12,772 nucleotides of DNA from JACCTH01 sp050741915 (GTDB taxonomy: Bacteria > Actinomycetota > Acidimicrobiia > Spongiisociales > ZC4RG35), in NCBI GenBank assembly GCA_050741915.1, contig JBOGEX010000083.1, positions 1-12,772 of the forward strand, in the 5' to 3' direction. Below the pieces are notes generated by a model. That model made no database searches and was not told the origin of the DNA. It saw only the letters and a program-made list of their open reading frames with translations. The position numbers were made by a program, and so were the translations under genes. This document shows positions 12,676 to 12,772 of the stretch, in pieces (the first letter of the stretch is position 1; each line of letters opens with the position of its first letter).

Positions 12676-12715
12676 CAAGGCCGGCTCGGCGAAGAAGGTC
12701 TCGGTAGCCAGCTAG
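12671..12715 (+). pseudogene. Out-of-frame continuation of the lysine-rich tail
   Basis: In the +1 frame relative to the HbhA-like gene, 12671-12715 reads ASKAGSAKKVSVAS and then a stop. Composition and codons (AAG GCC GGC; GCG AAG AAG) match the upstream tail. One extra base in GGCGGC near 12667-12672 would explain the shift. It may be a real mutation, natural variation or a sequencing error. Confidence 0.5.
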
Positions 12716-12717
12716 CT

Positions 12718-12747
12718 GTTTCTCCCCGTTTCTCCCCGCTTCTCCCC
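12718..12747 (+). repeat. Three 10-bp pyrimidine repeats in a C-rich tract
   Basis: GTTTCTCCCC at 12718-12727 and 12728-12737, and GCTTCTCCCC at 12738-12747. A C-rich, G-poor stretch continues to the window end. A palindrome CAGCTAGCTG (12709-12718) abuts it. C-rich, G-poor RNA after a stop codon is the kind of sequence Rho loads on, so a Rho-dependent terminator is possible. No gene is seen from 12716 to 12772. Confidence 0.6.
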
Positions 12748-12772
12748 CCAGCGACCCATCCCCCCTCCCCGG

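Overview
This 12.8 kb, GC-rich window looks like the chromosome of an actinobacterium, possibly of the Acidimicrobiia. The evidence is a full-length two-headed GlnE, a SigF/SigB-type sigma factor with partner-switch proteins, a strong leaderless promoter, and an XRE regulator followed by a protein with a lysine/alanine-rich tail, as in the mycobacterial Rv0474-hbhA pair. The class-level placement is inference. Most of the window is ordinary core metabolism. No tRNA, rRNA, CRISPR array, transposase or phage gene was seen.

Layout. (1) 1-2400 is a general-stress locus. On the minus strand lie a STAS anti-anti-sigma factor, a sigma factor and a HATPase anti-sigma factor cut by the window edge. 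On the plus strand, divergently, lie a small single-pass membrane protein and a CsbD stress protein. Two promoter-like sites of the form GTTT-N16/17-GGGTA, the class used by SigB/SigF factors, sit in front of the anti-sigma gene and in front of the membrane protein-csbD pair. The sigma factor carries an extra N-terminal domain that looks like a degenerate anti-sigma kinase. (2) 2386-4846 (minus) holds nadE and a class IV aminotransferase, overlapping by ATGA and ending in a bidirectional terminator shared with csbD. (3) 4877-8870 (plus) holds glnE and an M20 amidohydrolase. (4) 8927-10960 (minus) is an aromatic amino acid operon: a type I-beta DAHP synthase followed by prephenate dehydrogenase. 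(5) 11000-12675 (plus) holds a VIT1/CCC1-type metal transporter, then a leaderless XRE regulator overlapping a coiled-coil, lysine-tailed HbhA-like protein.

How the parts fit. The left end reads as a self-contained partner-switch circuit. Dephosphorylated STAS protein would capture the HATPase anti-sigma, freeing the sigma to transcribe csbD, the membrane protein and the anti-sigma gene itself as negative feedback. The fused pseudo-anti-sigma domain is the least expected element. The right end is a second small regulatory unit, with repeats around the XRE promoter that suggest autoregulation. The lysine tail of the HbhA-like protein seems to have been shortened by a frameshift.
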